Assembly (NCBI RefSeq): GCF_022662195.1
Contig: NZ_JAKMCS010000001.1
Coordinates: forward strand, 186,001 to 250,000
Reading direction: 5' to 3'
Length of the DNA stretch: 64,000 nucleotides
Source of the DNA: Aestuariivivens insulae
GTDB taxonomy: Bacteria; Bacteroidota; Bacteroidia; Flavobacteriales; Flavobacteriaceae
Below are positions 9,374 through 17,406 of the stretch, piece after piece. Position 1 is the first letter of the stretch, and the number at the start of each line of letters is the position of its first letter. The position numbers and the translations under genes were made by a program. The notes beneath the pieces were generated by a model. That model ran no database searches and was not told the DNA's origin. It saw nothing but the letters and a program-made list of their open reading frames with translations.

Positions 9374-10327
9374 ATGAATAGTAGGGAAAAAGGATTTGTT
9401 TTAGCAGTAATAAGTTTTGTTGTACTGTGTTTGGGCTGTAAGTCCAGTTCGGAAAAAAAATATAGTAAGGAAAAAATATATAAGGTGGCCACTTATAATT
9501 TGCGATACCAAAATAAACGGGATGATATTAGTGGACATGCATGGAATGAAAGAAAGGGGTTTATAACAAGAGTAGTTACTAAGTATGATTTTGATATTTT
9601 TGGAGTACAAGAGCCTTTTTTTAATCAAGTTAATGATTTGCTTGGTAGTTTGAAAGGGTATCAAAGGTTTGGTACGAGTGATGACGAACAACTAAATAGT
9701 AAAACCAACCACCACCACGATATATTTTACAAAACTGCTTTATTTGACTTGTTAGATAATGGTAGTTTTTGGTTGTCACCCGGTGTACCTACCACGGCAC
9801 CAGAGAATTTATATCAAGCCGCTTGGGGAGGGAAAGCAAAAGTGTGTACTTGGGGAAAGTTTAAGGACAAAGTTGCAGGTCACGTTTTTTATTTGTTCAA
9901 TACGCACTTTTTTTATGAAAATGAAGAAGTTAGAAATAACAGTGCAAGCTTAATACTTGAGCAAATAAAGTCAATTGCTTGTGATTTTCCTGCAATTTTT
10001 ATGGGAGATTTAAATTTAAATCCATATTCTAAAGCCTATAAAATTCTTAATGATTCAGAACTATTGGAGGATTCCTATAACTGGGCTAGAATAAACGAAC
10101 CAAAGGATACTTTAAGACACCATACATTTAACAATTGGCAAATAGATGTAAATGCTACAGATGTAACTAGAGGAGATAGAAGAATAGATTATATCTTTTT
10201 AACCAAACAATGGAAAGACAAGGTTAATAGCCATTCAATTGTATGGGATACCTATAAAAAAGAAGGGGTAGAGAAAATGCCTTCAGATCATAACCCAATA
10301 ATGGTTGAGTTGAAGTTTAGCAACTAG
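9374..10327 (+). CDS. endonuclease/exonuclease/phosphatase (EEP) family lipoprotein
   Basis: The 317-aa protein has a lipoprotein signal (lipobox L-G-C near residue 22) and the EEP fold. TYNLRYQNKRDD gives the metal-binding Asn, FGVQEPF the catalytic Glu, FNTHFFYENE the strand with His, MGDLNLNP the Asp/Asn pair, and IDYIF and SDHNPI the final Asp-His. The fold cleaves phosphate esters in nucleic acids, inositol phosphates or lipids. An exported lipoprotein inside a sulfatase/PhoD operon is more likely to act on a phosphorylated or sulfated sugar, but this is inference. It starts 3 bases after the PhoD gene and is the last gene of the operon. A second EEP protein lies at 45865-46737. The duplicated remnant downstream (10973-11506) lacks this gene between its PhoD and Lrp parts. 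Confidence 0.88.
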   Translation: MNSREKGFVLAVISFVVLCLGCKSSSEKKYSKEKIYKVATYNLRYQNKRDDISGHAWNERKGFITRVVTKYDFDIFGVQEPFFNQVNDLLGSLKGYQRFGTSDDEQLNSKTNHHHDIFYKTALFDLLDNGSFWLSPGVPTTAPENLYQAAWGGKAKVCTWGKFKDKVAGHVFYLFNTHFFYENEEVRNNSASLILEQIKSIACDFPAIFMGDLNLNPYSKAYKILNDSELLEDSYNWARINEPKDTLRHHTFNNWQIDVNATDVTRGDRRIDYIFLTKQWKDKVNSHSIVWDTYKKEGVEKMPSDHNPIMVELKFSN

Positions 10328-10335
10328 AAAAAAAG

Positions 10336-10797
10336 TTAAATGTTATATTCTGTGGTATGCAAAATCTCCTTTAAAACAAAGTAGCTTTCTAAAATGCCTA
10401 TGTTTTCAATTTTAGACAATTTTAGTCTTACAAATTGGTGGTAGCCGTCAAGGCTTTCTACGTTGATCTTCAGGAAAAAATCCACTTTTCCGGCCATATG
10501 GTAGCACTCTTGTACTTCACTTAAGGTCCTTATCTGTTTTTCGAACTTTTCGATGAACCCCTCGTTGTGATAGCGTAGAGATACCATACACACCGCTGTT
10601 ATGGGTTTTTTTACCAATTTTTTATCTAAGAGAGCCACATATTTTTTAATGTAACCTTTCTTTTCTAGCCTTCTAATCCGCTCATAAACTGGTGAGGGTG
10701 TAAGGTTCAGTGTGTCAGCAATTTCCTTGGTTGTTTTCTTGGAATTGTTTTGTAGGATTCTTAAAATGTCTAAATCGGTTGTGTCTAGCCTTTCCAT
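10336..10797 (-). CDS. Lrp/AsnC family transcriptional regulator
   Basis: The 153-aa protein has the family's normal length and layout. An N-terminal winged helix-turn-helix (residues 5-60: LDTTDLDILRILQNNSKKT, then EIADTLNLTPSPVYERIRRLEKKGYIKKY) is joined to a RAM/AsnC effector-binding domain (about 65-150: ITAVCMVSL, EVQECYHMAGKVDFFLKI). Such proteins form octamers that sense amino acids or small metabolites and bind DNA near their own promoter. The gene is convergent with the sulfatase/PhoD operon, stopping 8 bases from it. The 170-base AT-rich stretch upstream (10798-10972) probably holds its promoter. A mutated copy of the last 50 or so bases of this gene is found at 11450-11506. The regulated targets cannot be told from sequence. 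Confidence 0.95.
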   Translation of the reverse strand: MERLDTTDLDILRILQNNSKKTTKEIADTLNLTPSPVYERIRRLEKKGYIKKYVALLDKKLVKKPITAVCMVSLRYHNEGFIEKFEKQIRTLSEVQECYHMAGKVDFFLKINVESLDGYHQFVRLKLSKIENIGILESYFVLKEILHTTEYNI

Positions 10798-10965
10798 ATA
10801 AAGATAATTTTACTTCAAACGAATATCTTTTAAAATTTGAAAAAGGTAAAAAAGCTTTTATTTTTAGTAATTAAAGGTAAAAATGCTTATTATAAATCAT
10901 ATTAAAGGTATAAACACTAGTTAATTGCTTTATTTATTAAATTTGTACTAAATAATTAAAGTTAG

Positions 10966-11428
10966 TAACAAAATGACGGTAAGGGCGGTTGCCAATCCGC
11001 ACAATATACATAAGGAACCCGCTATACTTCATAATAGGGCAGTAGGTTACGGTGTGGTAACTTTTAATAAAAAGGACAGGACGATAAAAACGGAATGTTA
11101 TAGACGTTTTGATGATCCGTTAGAAGCGGGGTCGCAGTATCCGGGGTGGCCGCAAACGGTTTTACAAGAGGCAAACTATGCGCGCAAGGCTAATGGCTAT
11201 TTGCCAGAAATAACGGTTAAGGGTATTGAAAATCCAGTGTTTCAAATTACTAATGAAAAAACTATGAATATGGAGTATGCTATCCGTATTAATGGACAGT
11301 CATTTGTCGCTAAGGTTTTCGATGATAGTGCCAGTTATACGATAAAAGTAGGTGAACCAGATAAAAACCTATGGCAGGAACAAAAAGGCTTTACGGTTAA
11401 TAGTGATAGTGTTGATTTTGTGTTTTAA
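10966..11428 (+). pseudogene. remnant of a second PhoD-like gene (C-terminal 150 residues only)
   Basis: The 151 codons from 10973 match the last 150 residues of the intact PhoD-like protein almost line for line. HKEPAILHNRAVGYG, TECYRRFDDPL, QYPGWPQTVLQEAN and NSDSVDF are shared, with scattered conservative changes. DNA similarity begins abruptly at the sequence gtaacaaaat, just before the first codon. The catalytic metal-binding half is entirely absent, and there is no signal peptide. An ATG arises only because the intact gene's isoleucine codon ATA reads ATG here. The DNA upstream belongs to the regulator's promoter region. I call it a truncated relic of a duplication, although the surviving domain is an open frame without stops, so the event may be recent or the domain may be kept. 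Confidence 0.85.
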
Positions 11429-11449
11429 AGAATTATAACAGCTAGAGCT

Positions 11450-11506
11450 AGATGTTTTATTCCGTGGTATGCAAGATCTCCTTTAAAACAAATTAGCTTT
11501 CCAATA
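11450..11506 (-). pseudogene. remnant of the 3' end of a second Lrp/AsnC gene
   Basis: The bases from 11450 (plus strand tgttttattccgtggtatgc...) align with 10340-10395, which encode the last residues of the intact Lrp regulator, with only a few mismatches. The similarity stops near 11506. It lies 22 bases after the PhoD relic, so the relic pair keeps the order PhoD then convergent Lrp but lacks the EEP gene. Confidence 0.75.
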
Positions 11507-11839
11507 CAAGGGAATCGGTTTAAGATGAGTGTAATGGGAATTTCATATTTTTGGTAAGGGATTTGTCTGTTTCTAATTGGTATAAAAAAGCAGTTAATTA
11601 GGAATGTATGATAGAAAAGCAATATTCTATCAATTAATTTGTACTTTTATAAAACCAAAGAAGATTAAGTTATATTTTCCAAGTTCTTTTTAAAGTTTTG
11701 GTGTGCAATAAGGTGTTCGCAGAAAATGAAAGTTATAGAATAACAGTAATAATAAGGGGTTAAGCCAGTTTTAAGATAAGTCTGCCACCACTCAAAATAT
11801 AAAAGAAGTCCTTTTCAGATTGTTTTTGAGATGTTTTAA
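11507..11839. other. gene-free stretch between the duplication scar and the integrase
   Basis: This AT-rich stretch has no convincing reading frame. A short frame on the minus strand has neither family features nor a signal peptide. I see no terminator with a clear U-run. It is most likely degraded DNA at the inner edge of the mobile segment. Confidence 0.5.
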
Positions 11840-13087
11840 CTATCCTACCTTTCTTATAACGCTTTCCAAAGCTTCATCTGCTGGTTTATGAATGAAATTG
11901 GCTTGGTAATTAATTGTAGTCTTTAAATCACTGTGGCGATAAAGTTTCTGTAGCATTAGAGGGTGAATTGTATCTCCTGCAACGTTTCCGAAGCTATGTC
12001 TGGCAATATGCATTGTCAGTTTTTTATTAATTTTAGCCTTTTCAGCGATAGACTTTAAATAGTAGTTAAATTTTTTATTGGCTGTTTTGATTTTATTAAA
12101 AACATCCTTTGAATCTTTTAGGTTGGCTTTTTTTAATTCAGGAAAAATAAAGTCATCATCATGTCTTTTATCTTTAATATAGAAATTGAGGATGTTTTTA
12201 ACTTTATCTGATATTTTTAGGGATAATATTTTGGAGTTTTTACCCATTCTATAGTAAAGTCTATCATCTTTAATATCGCTCCATTTGGTTCTTAGTGCAT
12301 CTGATACCCTAATGCCTGCAAAATTAAAACTGTATAGCCAAATATTCCTTGTATGCATTTCACTATGTGATAGGTTACTTAGAGTTTCAATACGTATAAT
12401 TTCATCAGCGTTCAAACCAATCTTTTCGGTTTCAGGAAACTTGATTTTAATTTTATTGCCTCCAAATGGATATTGTTTCTGTTTTACAATTTTATCCTTA
12501 ATGGCTTTGTTGAATAATAGTCGAATAAAGACAAAAACATTCATGATAGAGGTTAAACAAAGTGAATGTTCTTTAATCAGGTAAATTTTCAATTTTCTTA
12601 AGAACCGTTCATCAATTTCATCGAATGATAGTTCTTTAGATTTGTTAAATCTTTGAATATAGTTTACATAGGCAGAATCACTGGATAATCTATTGTGTTT
12701 ATTGTAAACTTCCAATTCTTCTAGGTGTTCTTGTGCGAGTTCAAAGAAGCTTAGTTTTTTCTTAGACTTGTATATTTCCTTTTTAATAAATGTAGCTGTT
12801 AAATCATCATTTTTGGATTGTAAGGTGATCAATCTTTTATTTGCATCATGAATTTTTGAAGATATCAGTTGGTTTAGTTTTTCAGAATTTGGATGTGATT
12901 CCTTAACCAATTTATTGTTATTATCCCAATCTTCAATATCAATATAATGCCCAATAAGCTTGTAAGTTGATCTACGATCTTTGGTAATTCTTATAGCCAA
13001 TGGATATTGTCCATTTTTATTGGGTTTTCTCCTTAATGTTATTTGTACACTGGATGCCATTATTGTCCTGGTTTTTAAGAAAGCCAA
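11840..13087 (-). CDS. tyrosine recombinase / site-specific integrase
   Basis: The 415-aa protein has the layout of Bacteroidota integrases of mobile elements. An arm-type DNA-binding domain (about 14-90: SVQITLRRKPNKNGQYPLAI) is followed by a SAM-like core-binding domain (about 112-210) and a catalytic domain from 225. The catalytic set can be read: R260 in FAGIRVSD, a Lys near 283-286, H360 and R363 in HIARHS, H385 in YRHSDLKTT, and the nucleophile Y394 in INYQ. All are present, so the enzyme may be active. A start at the second Met (MASSVQ, residue 10) is also possible. The gene begins about 190 bases from a tRNA-Leu 3' fragment, the usual site and spacing for an integrase that targets that tRNA. 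No excisionase or transfer genes lie next to it. Confidence 0.93.
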   Translation of the reverse strand: MAFLKTRTIMASSVQITLRRKPNKNGQYPLAIRITKDRRSTYKLIGHYIDIEDWDNNNKLVKESHPNSEKLNQLISSKIHDANKRLITLQSKNDDLTATFIKKEIYKSKKKLSFFELAQEHLEELEVYNKHNRLSSDSAYVNYIQRFNKSKELSFDEIDERFLRKLKIYLIKEHSLCLTSIMNVFVFIRLLFNKAIKDKIVKQKQYPFGGNKIKIKFPETEKIGLNADEIIRIETLSNLSHSEMHTRNIWLYSFNFAGIRVSDALRTKWSDIKDDRLYYRMGKNSKILSLKISDKVKNILNFYIKDKRHDDDFIFPELKKANLKDSKDVFNKIKTANKKFNYYLKSIAEKAKINKKLTMHIARHSFGNVAGDTIHPLMLQKLYRHSDLKTTINYQANFIHKPADEALESVIRKVG

Positions 13088-13273
13088 ATCAGGTACAACA
13101 ATTCAACGAAGAATGTGTTGTAAAAATACTAAAAATCTAATTGATTTAGGTACAACATAGGTACAACATTTATTGATTTTTGTAGGTTTTTATTGATTTT
13201 AAATCAAATCAATAAAAATGTAACTAGTTGAAAATGATGTGTTTTGTCTTTCTTTGGTCAAAAATACGCTTAA

Positions 13274-13323
13274 CTTAGGATCTAGTGCCGCGAGGTGTGG
13301 GAGTTCGAGTCTCCCCGCCCGCA
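13274..13323 (+). repeat. 3' fragment of a tRNA-Leu gene (candidate attachment site)
   Basis: The 50 bases read as the 3' half of a class II tRNA. There is a partial anticodon loop (cttagga, anticodon TAG) and the 3' anticodon strand tctag. A long variable arm follows, then a perfect T-arm (gggag-ttcgagt-ctccc), the 3' acceptor strand cgcccgc and discriminator A. The expected 5' anticodon strand ctaga is not found upstream (cttaa instead), so the match begins inside the anticodon loop, and no D-arm or 5' acceptor strand is present. This is the usual trace left when an integrase recombines within a tRNA gene. The intact tRNA should lie outside the window. Confidence 0.8.
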
Positions 13324-13334
13324 CTATAAAAGGC

Positions 13335-13364
13335 AAAGCTTCTCAATTGTGGGGAGCTTTTTTT
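13335..13364 (+). terminator. rho-independent terminator, copy 1 (tRNA-Leu tail)
   Basis: The stem aaagcttctc / ggggagcttt (with two G-U wobbles), loop aattgt, and a following run of T form a canonical terminator just 11 bases after the tRNA fragment, presumably the original terminator of that tRNA gene. Confidence 0.8.
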
Positions 13365-13459
13365 GTTATAGCAGGTTTGTATACATATAGTCTAGGGGAG
13401 AGGAGAGGTTTATCCTGAGCGAAGCCGAAGGGAGTCTCCCCGCCCGCACTATAAAAGGT

Positions 13460-13490
13460 AAAGCTTCTCAATTGTGGGGAGCTTTTTTTT
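13460..13490 (+). terminator. rho-independent terminator, copy 2
   Basis: This has the same stem and loop as copy 1 with an eight-T run, within the second tandem repeat. Nothing obvious is transcribed into it, so it is probably a passive relic, although it would insulate the islet from upstream transcription. Confidence 0.75.
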
Positions 13491-13660
13491 GTTATATCAT
13501 GTTTGCATATAGATAGTCTAGGGGAGAGGAGAAGCGATGCATAGAGTTTGTCGAAATGTTTATCCTGAGCACGAGTTTACCCTTTGTTTTGCGAGGGTTT
13601 TTAGGGAGGCGAAGTTGATGTTAGAAAAGAATGACTAATAAATTTTCTTGCTGATACACA

Positions 13661-14893
13661 TCAATCTAGATTTTTCATTTTAATAGTACCCGTCACAATA
13701 TTATTGTTAATATCAACCCCTGTAAATTTACCTTGCGGTTCTAATGAGGAGTCTATAAAATAATAAGTAGCAATATAAATGGATACTTTTTGCAAATAAA
13801 ACATTCCAGAGATAGTGAAATCTAAATTTAATATCTGCCCTTTGTTCAATACACTTACTTTCTCATCTTCTAAAATAATTGATTCTTGTAAACTCACTAT
13901 GCCATAATGTTTTGGTTGGATTCGACTACCTAAAACGTACTCTTCATCGTTTGTTTGAAAGGTAAACTCATAACTCCCCGTAATTCTTGTCAATACTTCG
14001 GCATAGGGGCTTTTTTTAGAGAACAGCAATGGGTTTTTTCTAATATTACTTTCTACCACTATTCTGTTCCCTATTAATTCTTGTGACATTAGTGGATTAA
14101 AATCATTACTTAATGCTTCATCTTCCATTTCAGTTTTAGAATCCATTTTTTTCAAAATCATCTTTCCTGCAACGGTTTGGTCGTATTTATCAAATCCTGC
14201 ATAAGTTCCAATTAAATAGTGGCGTTCAGTTGGAGCAGATTTACCCACGAAAAATATGAATTTGGCTCCTTCAATTTTTTTATCACCAGCAAAGAATTTA
14301 GTATTAAAGTGTATTAAATTCTCACTTTTTATTATATTACCAAAAAAGCTGTAAATCTGTATAGAAGCATCACCTTCCTCGTAAGCATATTTCATTTCTA
14401 CAGTTTTCCAGTCATTATAAATTAGGACTTGTCCTTTGTTCATATGACGGTCTTCACCTAGATAATAACTAACAAAATAGTAATCTTTAGAGGTGTTCTC
14501 TTTATTTAAAAGTTCTAACTGCTTCTTTTTTTGTTTTTTTGGTATAAAATCTTGGTCGATAAAATCGTAGACATTACTAAAACCAAGATATTTGAAAAAT
14601 ACATACTTATAGCTTTTACTAATTTTAATTAATGGTTTTCCTGTGGTGGCTTCGCGATGCTTATTGTATAAATACTTTCCATTAACATATTGACGTACTA
14701 TTGTTTGAAATTCTTCTTTTAAACAAGGTTTTGTGGTGTCAAAATTACCAAAACCAAATAGTTGTGTGTCGTTTATATGGGATTCTACTTTGTATTTGAC
14801 TTTAAATTGAGTTACAATTTTATCAAGCATTTTTACAAACACGTAATTAGAAAGTATAAGAGTTTCTTGAGAGTTTATAGTTTTATTTTCCAT
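13661..14893 (-). CDS. hypothetical protein, unrecognised
   Basis: I do not recognise this 410-aa protein. It has no signal peptide or membrane segment, so it is probably cytoplasmic. Residues about 1-120 look helical and end in GKPLIKISKSYKYVFFKYLGFSNVYDFI-like sequence, reminiscent of small helical adaptor segments in Bacteroidota proteins. A Lys-rich linker (KKQKKKQLELLNKE) leads into a beta-rich region from about residue 140 to the end, with repeated Y/F-x-G motifs (YYLGEDRHMNKGQV, HYLIGTYAGFDKY). The start codon faces the TonB-dependent receptor 76 bases away, so the two are divergently transcribed, which is often the arrangement of a regulator and its target. It lies inside the islet bounded by tRNA-tail repeats. 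A ligand-sensing regulator is one possibility; a stand-alone defence-type protein is another. Neither has direct support. Confidence 0.7.
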   Translation of the reverse strand: MENKTINSQETLILSNYVFVKMLDKIVTQFKVKYKVESHINDTQLFGFGNFDTTKPCLKEEFQTIVRQYVNGKYLYNKHREATTGKPLIKISKSYKYVFFKYLGFSNVYDFIDQDFIPKKQKKKQLELLNKENTSKDYYFVSYYLGEDRHMNKGQVLIYNDWKTVEMKYAYEEGDASIQIYSFFGNIIKSENLIHFNTKFFAGDKKIEGAKFIFFVGKSAPTERHYLIGTYAGFDKYDQTVAGKMILKKMDSKTEMEDEALSNDFNPLMSQELIGNRIVVESNIRKNPLLFSKKSPYAEVLTRITGSYEFTFQTNDEEYVLGSRIQPKHYGIVSLQESIILEDEKVSVLNKGQILNLDFTISGMFYLQKVSIYIATYYFIDSSLEPQGKFTGVDINNNIVTGTIKMKNLD

Positions 14894-14969
14894 TCCATTC
14901 CAAATTAAAATACAGGAATTACTAATTTATAAAAAAAAATTAGGAAGGAAAAATATAGAATGTTCACAT

Positions 14970-17369
14970 GTGTACATTTACTACATGAATATTTTCAAAA
15001 AATCACACAAAAAAATGAGAAATATATTACTGGTACTTTTTTTTATTCCATTATTGGCAGTTTCACAAAAAATGACTGTTACTGGAACCGTTAAATCGTC
15101 ATCCGAGACACTACTGGGCGTTAGTATAATTGAAAAGAACACATCCAATGGTACAACAACAGGTATAGATGGTAATTATTCAATCTCTGTAAATCAAGGG
15201 GCAACTCTTGTATTTTCTTATCTAGGGTATAAAACCATAGAGGTAGCTCTAAACGGCAAAAAAACTATTAATATAACATTAGAGGAAGATGCTTCACAAT
15301 TAGAAGAGGTTATTATAAAAGGTTTCGATAATGTAATCGGGCAAGCTAGAAGAAGGGCTGAATCAGTGCAATCAATACCCGAATCAGTGGTTACCTTTAC
15401 CGCAAAAGATATTGAGACAAAAGGAATTTCTAATGTGCAGACATTTGCAGACCAAATTCCAAATGTAAATTTTACCACCTCACAAAATATAGGCAATAAT
15501 TTTATTACAGTCAGAGGAATTTCCCAGATAAGAAATGGTGATGCCCCAATTGCTTTTGTAATTGATGGCGTAACGCTACCTGATGCAAACTTATTAAACC
15601 AAGAGTTATTTGATGTAGCTCTAATTGAGGTAGTAAAAGGCCCACAAGGTGCATTGTATGGTAAAAATGCAATCGCAGGTGCCATTAATATTGTGACCAA
15701 TAAACCAACGAACAATTTTAGAAACAAAGTCCAATTAGGCTATGGAAATGGAAATCTTTTACAAACCCAAATATCTTCAACAGGTCCTTTGGTAAAAGAT
15801 AAATTGTTTTATCGTATTTCTGGGTCTTATAAAAAAGGTGATGGTTTATTGAACAACATAACTTTTAACGATGCACCAGATTTTATTGAGGATTTAACAC
15901 TACGTGCACAATTGAAAGCTGGGTTGTCATCCAATATATCTGCTACTTTAACAGGACAAATAATAGACGCAGAAGCTGGGGCTGTATATTATGCAGGCCC
16001 AACTACTGGAAATCCTAAAATAGCCCCAGACGATTATGGAAACTTGGCCATTCAAGCAGACCAAAGGGGCGTTGGAACACTTGATAACATTTACAGTAAC
16101 CTAAAATTAGATTTCGATTTTGACAAAGTAAAACTAACCTCATTAACCACTTACAATAAAGCAGAACGGAACGCTTTTGGAGATTTGGATTTTACTTCTG
16201 CTGATGTGCTACGACAAGACCAAGACAGCAATACCAAAACTTTTAACCAAGAAATACGGTTAGGCTCTGCATCAGGCACCAATAGTATAGTAAATTGGGA
16301 TTTGGGAGCATTTTATCAAAAGCTAGACAAAACACTTATAACAAGGGCATCGGCCGATTTTGGTTTCTTTGCGCCTCCGTTTATGCCTACTGACACTCAA
16401 AGTCAACTGGCTGTTGGCAATTTTACTAATACTTATAAAACTTTTGCTGTATTTGGTTTTGTAGATTATAAAGTGTCGGACAAACTTACATTATCGGCGG
16501 GTCTACGTTATGATAATGATAATATTAGTCAAAATAATAGAAGTGAAGGAACAAACCCTAAAAGAGTTGACACACAAGTACAACCTAAAGTATCATTGGC
16601 GTTTCAAGCAACAGATAATATGTTAATGTACGCAAACTATGGAAAAGGATATAGAACTGGGGGCTTTAACCAAGGTCAAACAGTTCGTTACGGCACAGAT
16701 TTTAGTGCAGAAACTACAGATAATTATGAGATTGGAATTAAAAATACATATTGGGATAATCGTTTTATTCTTAATTTGTCAGGTTATTATATTGATTTTA
16801 CTGACCAACAATTGTATGCTTTAGTTTTAGATGGAGGAGCAGGTCAAATCCTGATAGGAAACTTTAATGTTCCTAAGAGCAGGTCTGTTGGTTTTGAGGC
16901 TGATATGCGCTTAAGAGCCTCAAATTGGTTGGATATTTTGGCTAGCTACGGTGTTAGCAAATCTAAGATTGAAAGAGGAACATCAACAGAAAGTATTGGG
17001 GCGAATGCAACTATTGATGTTTCTGGAAAAGCCACGCCTTTAGTCCCACAAGATAGTTATAGTTTGGGGCTTGAATCAAGTTTTGACATTTCCGATAAAA
17101 TTGCTTTTAACGGTAATATAAATCTCGAAGGCACTGGTGAAATGTACTGGCATGAAGATAATGCGGCAGTGTCACCAAGATATAGTCTTTTAAACGCTAG
17201 GATAAATTTCACATTTAACAAGTTCACCTTGGGGTTATGGGGGACCAACCTTATGGACACGAAATACATTACTGAGTTTGTTGACCAGACCTTTTCAAAC
17301 GGAGGTTCAGATTTAGCTTGGCTAGGGCAACCTATGGCTTATGGAGTGAATCTTTCGTTTAAATTTTAA
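14970..17369 (+). CDS. TonB-dependent outer-membrane receptor with CarboxypepD_reg-like N-terminus
   Basis: The 799-aa frame includes a signal peptide best read from Met16 (MRNILLVLFFIPLLAVSQ, base 15015); Met6 at 14985 is an alternative start. Residues about 36-112 form a CarboxypepD_reg-like domain (VTGTVKSSSETLLGVSII). The plug follows at about 125-245 (SIPESVVTFTAKDIETKG; VVKGPQGALYGKNAIAGAIN) and then a 22-strand barrel ending in aromatic SFKF. It would import a ligand bound at the cell surface using TonB energy. Its length and plug motifs resemble general TonB-dependent transporters, not the longer SusC type, and no SusD follows. The next gene, a lipid-anchored DUF917 protein, starts 37 bases downstream, so the ligand is likely linked to that enzyme family. 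Confidence 0.92.
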   Translation: MYIYYMNIFKKSHKKMRNILLVLFFIPLLAVSQKMTVTGTVKSSSETLLGVSIIEKNTSNGTTTGIDGNYSISVNQGATLVFSYLGYKTIEVALNGKKTINITLEEDASQLEEVIIKGFDNVIGQARRRAESVQSIPESVVTFTAKDIETKGISNVQTFADQIPNVNFTTSQNIGNNFITVRGISQIRNGDAPIAFVIDGVTLPDANLLNQELFDVALIEVVKGPQGALYGKNAIAGAINIVTNKPTNNFRNKVQLGYGNGNLLQTQISSTGPLVKDKLFYRISGSYKKGDGLLNNITFNDAPDFIEDLTLRAQLKAGLSSNISATLTGQIIDAEAGAVYYAGPTTGNPKIAPDDYGNLAIQADQRGVGTLDNIYSNLKLDFDFDKVKLTSLTTYNKAERNAFGDLDFTSADVLRQDQDSNTKTFNQEIRLGSASGTNSIVNWDLGAFYQKLDKTLITRASADFGFFAPPFMPTDTQSQLAVGNFTNTYKTFAVFGFVDYKVSDKLTLSAGLRYDNDNISQNNRSEGTNPKRVDTQVQPKVSLAFQATDNMLMYANYGKGYRTGGFNQGQTVRYGTDFSAETTDNYEIGIKNTYWDNRFILNLSGYYIDFTDQQLYALVLDGGAGQILIGNFNVPKSRSVGFEADMRLRASNWLDILASYGVSKSKIERGTSTESIGANATIDVSGKATPLVPQDSYSLGLESSFDISDKIAFNGNINLEGTGEMYWHEDNAAVSPRYSLLNARINFTFNKFTLGLWGTNLMDTKYITEFVDQTFSNGGSDLAWLGQPMAYGVNLSFKF

Positions 17370-17406
17370 TCCAAAGGAAGAATTATAACCCCCAAAATTA
17401 TATATC

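Larger units (their letters stand above)
13307..13532 (+). repeat. two tandem ~100-bp direct repeats of tRNA tail plus terminator
   Basis: Unit 1 (about 13307-13407) and unit 2 (13432-13532) share the tRNA 3' end (gagtctccccgcccgcact), the linker, the terminator hairpin and the downstream string tagtctaggggagaggaga. They differ by only a few substitutions. The roughly 24-base spacer holds tatcctgagcgaagccgaag, a string typical of dispersed repeats in this phylum. Tandem tRNA tails of this kind arise when elements insert repeatedly at one attachment site. Confidence 0.8.

Noticed and set aside
9374-10327. A nuclease for DNA uptake or defence
   Set aside because: EEP folds include nucleases, but an exported lipoprotein in a sulfatase operon is better explained by ester removal from a glycan; the nuclease role remains possible.
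10973-11428. A functional 151-aa gene
   Set aside because: It lacks the metal-binding half and signal peptide of the family and begins abruptly where similarity to the intact PhoD gene begins. I list it as a relic.
13274-13323. A complete tRNA-Leu gene
   Set aside because: The D-arm, 5' acceptor strand and 5' anticodon strand are missing, so only the 3' part is present.
13335-13490. A CRISPR array
   Set aside because: There are only two units of about 100 bases whose content is a tRNA tail and a terminator, with no regular short repeats or spacers.
14970-17369. A SusC-type receptor of a polysaccharide locus
   Set aside because: It is shorter than SusC proteins, no SusD follows, and its neighbours concern small ring compounds.
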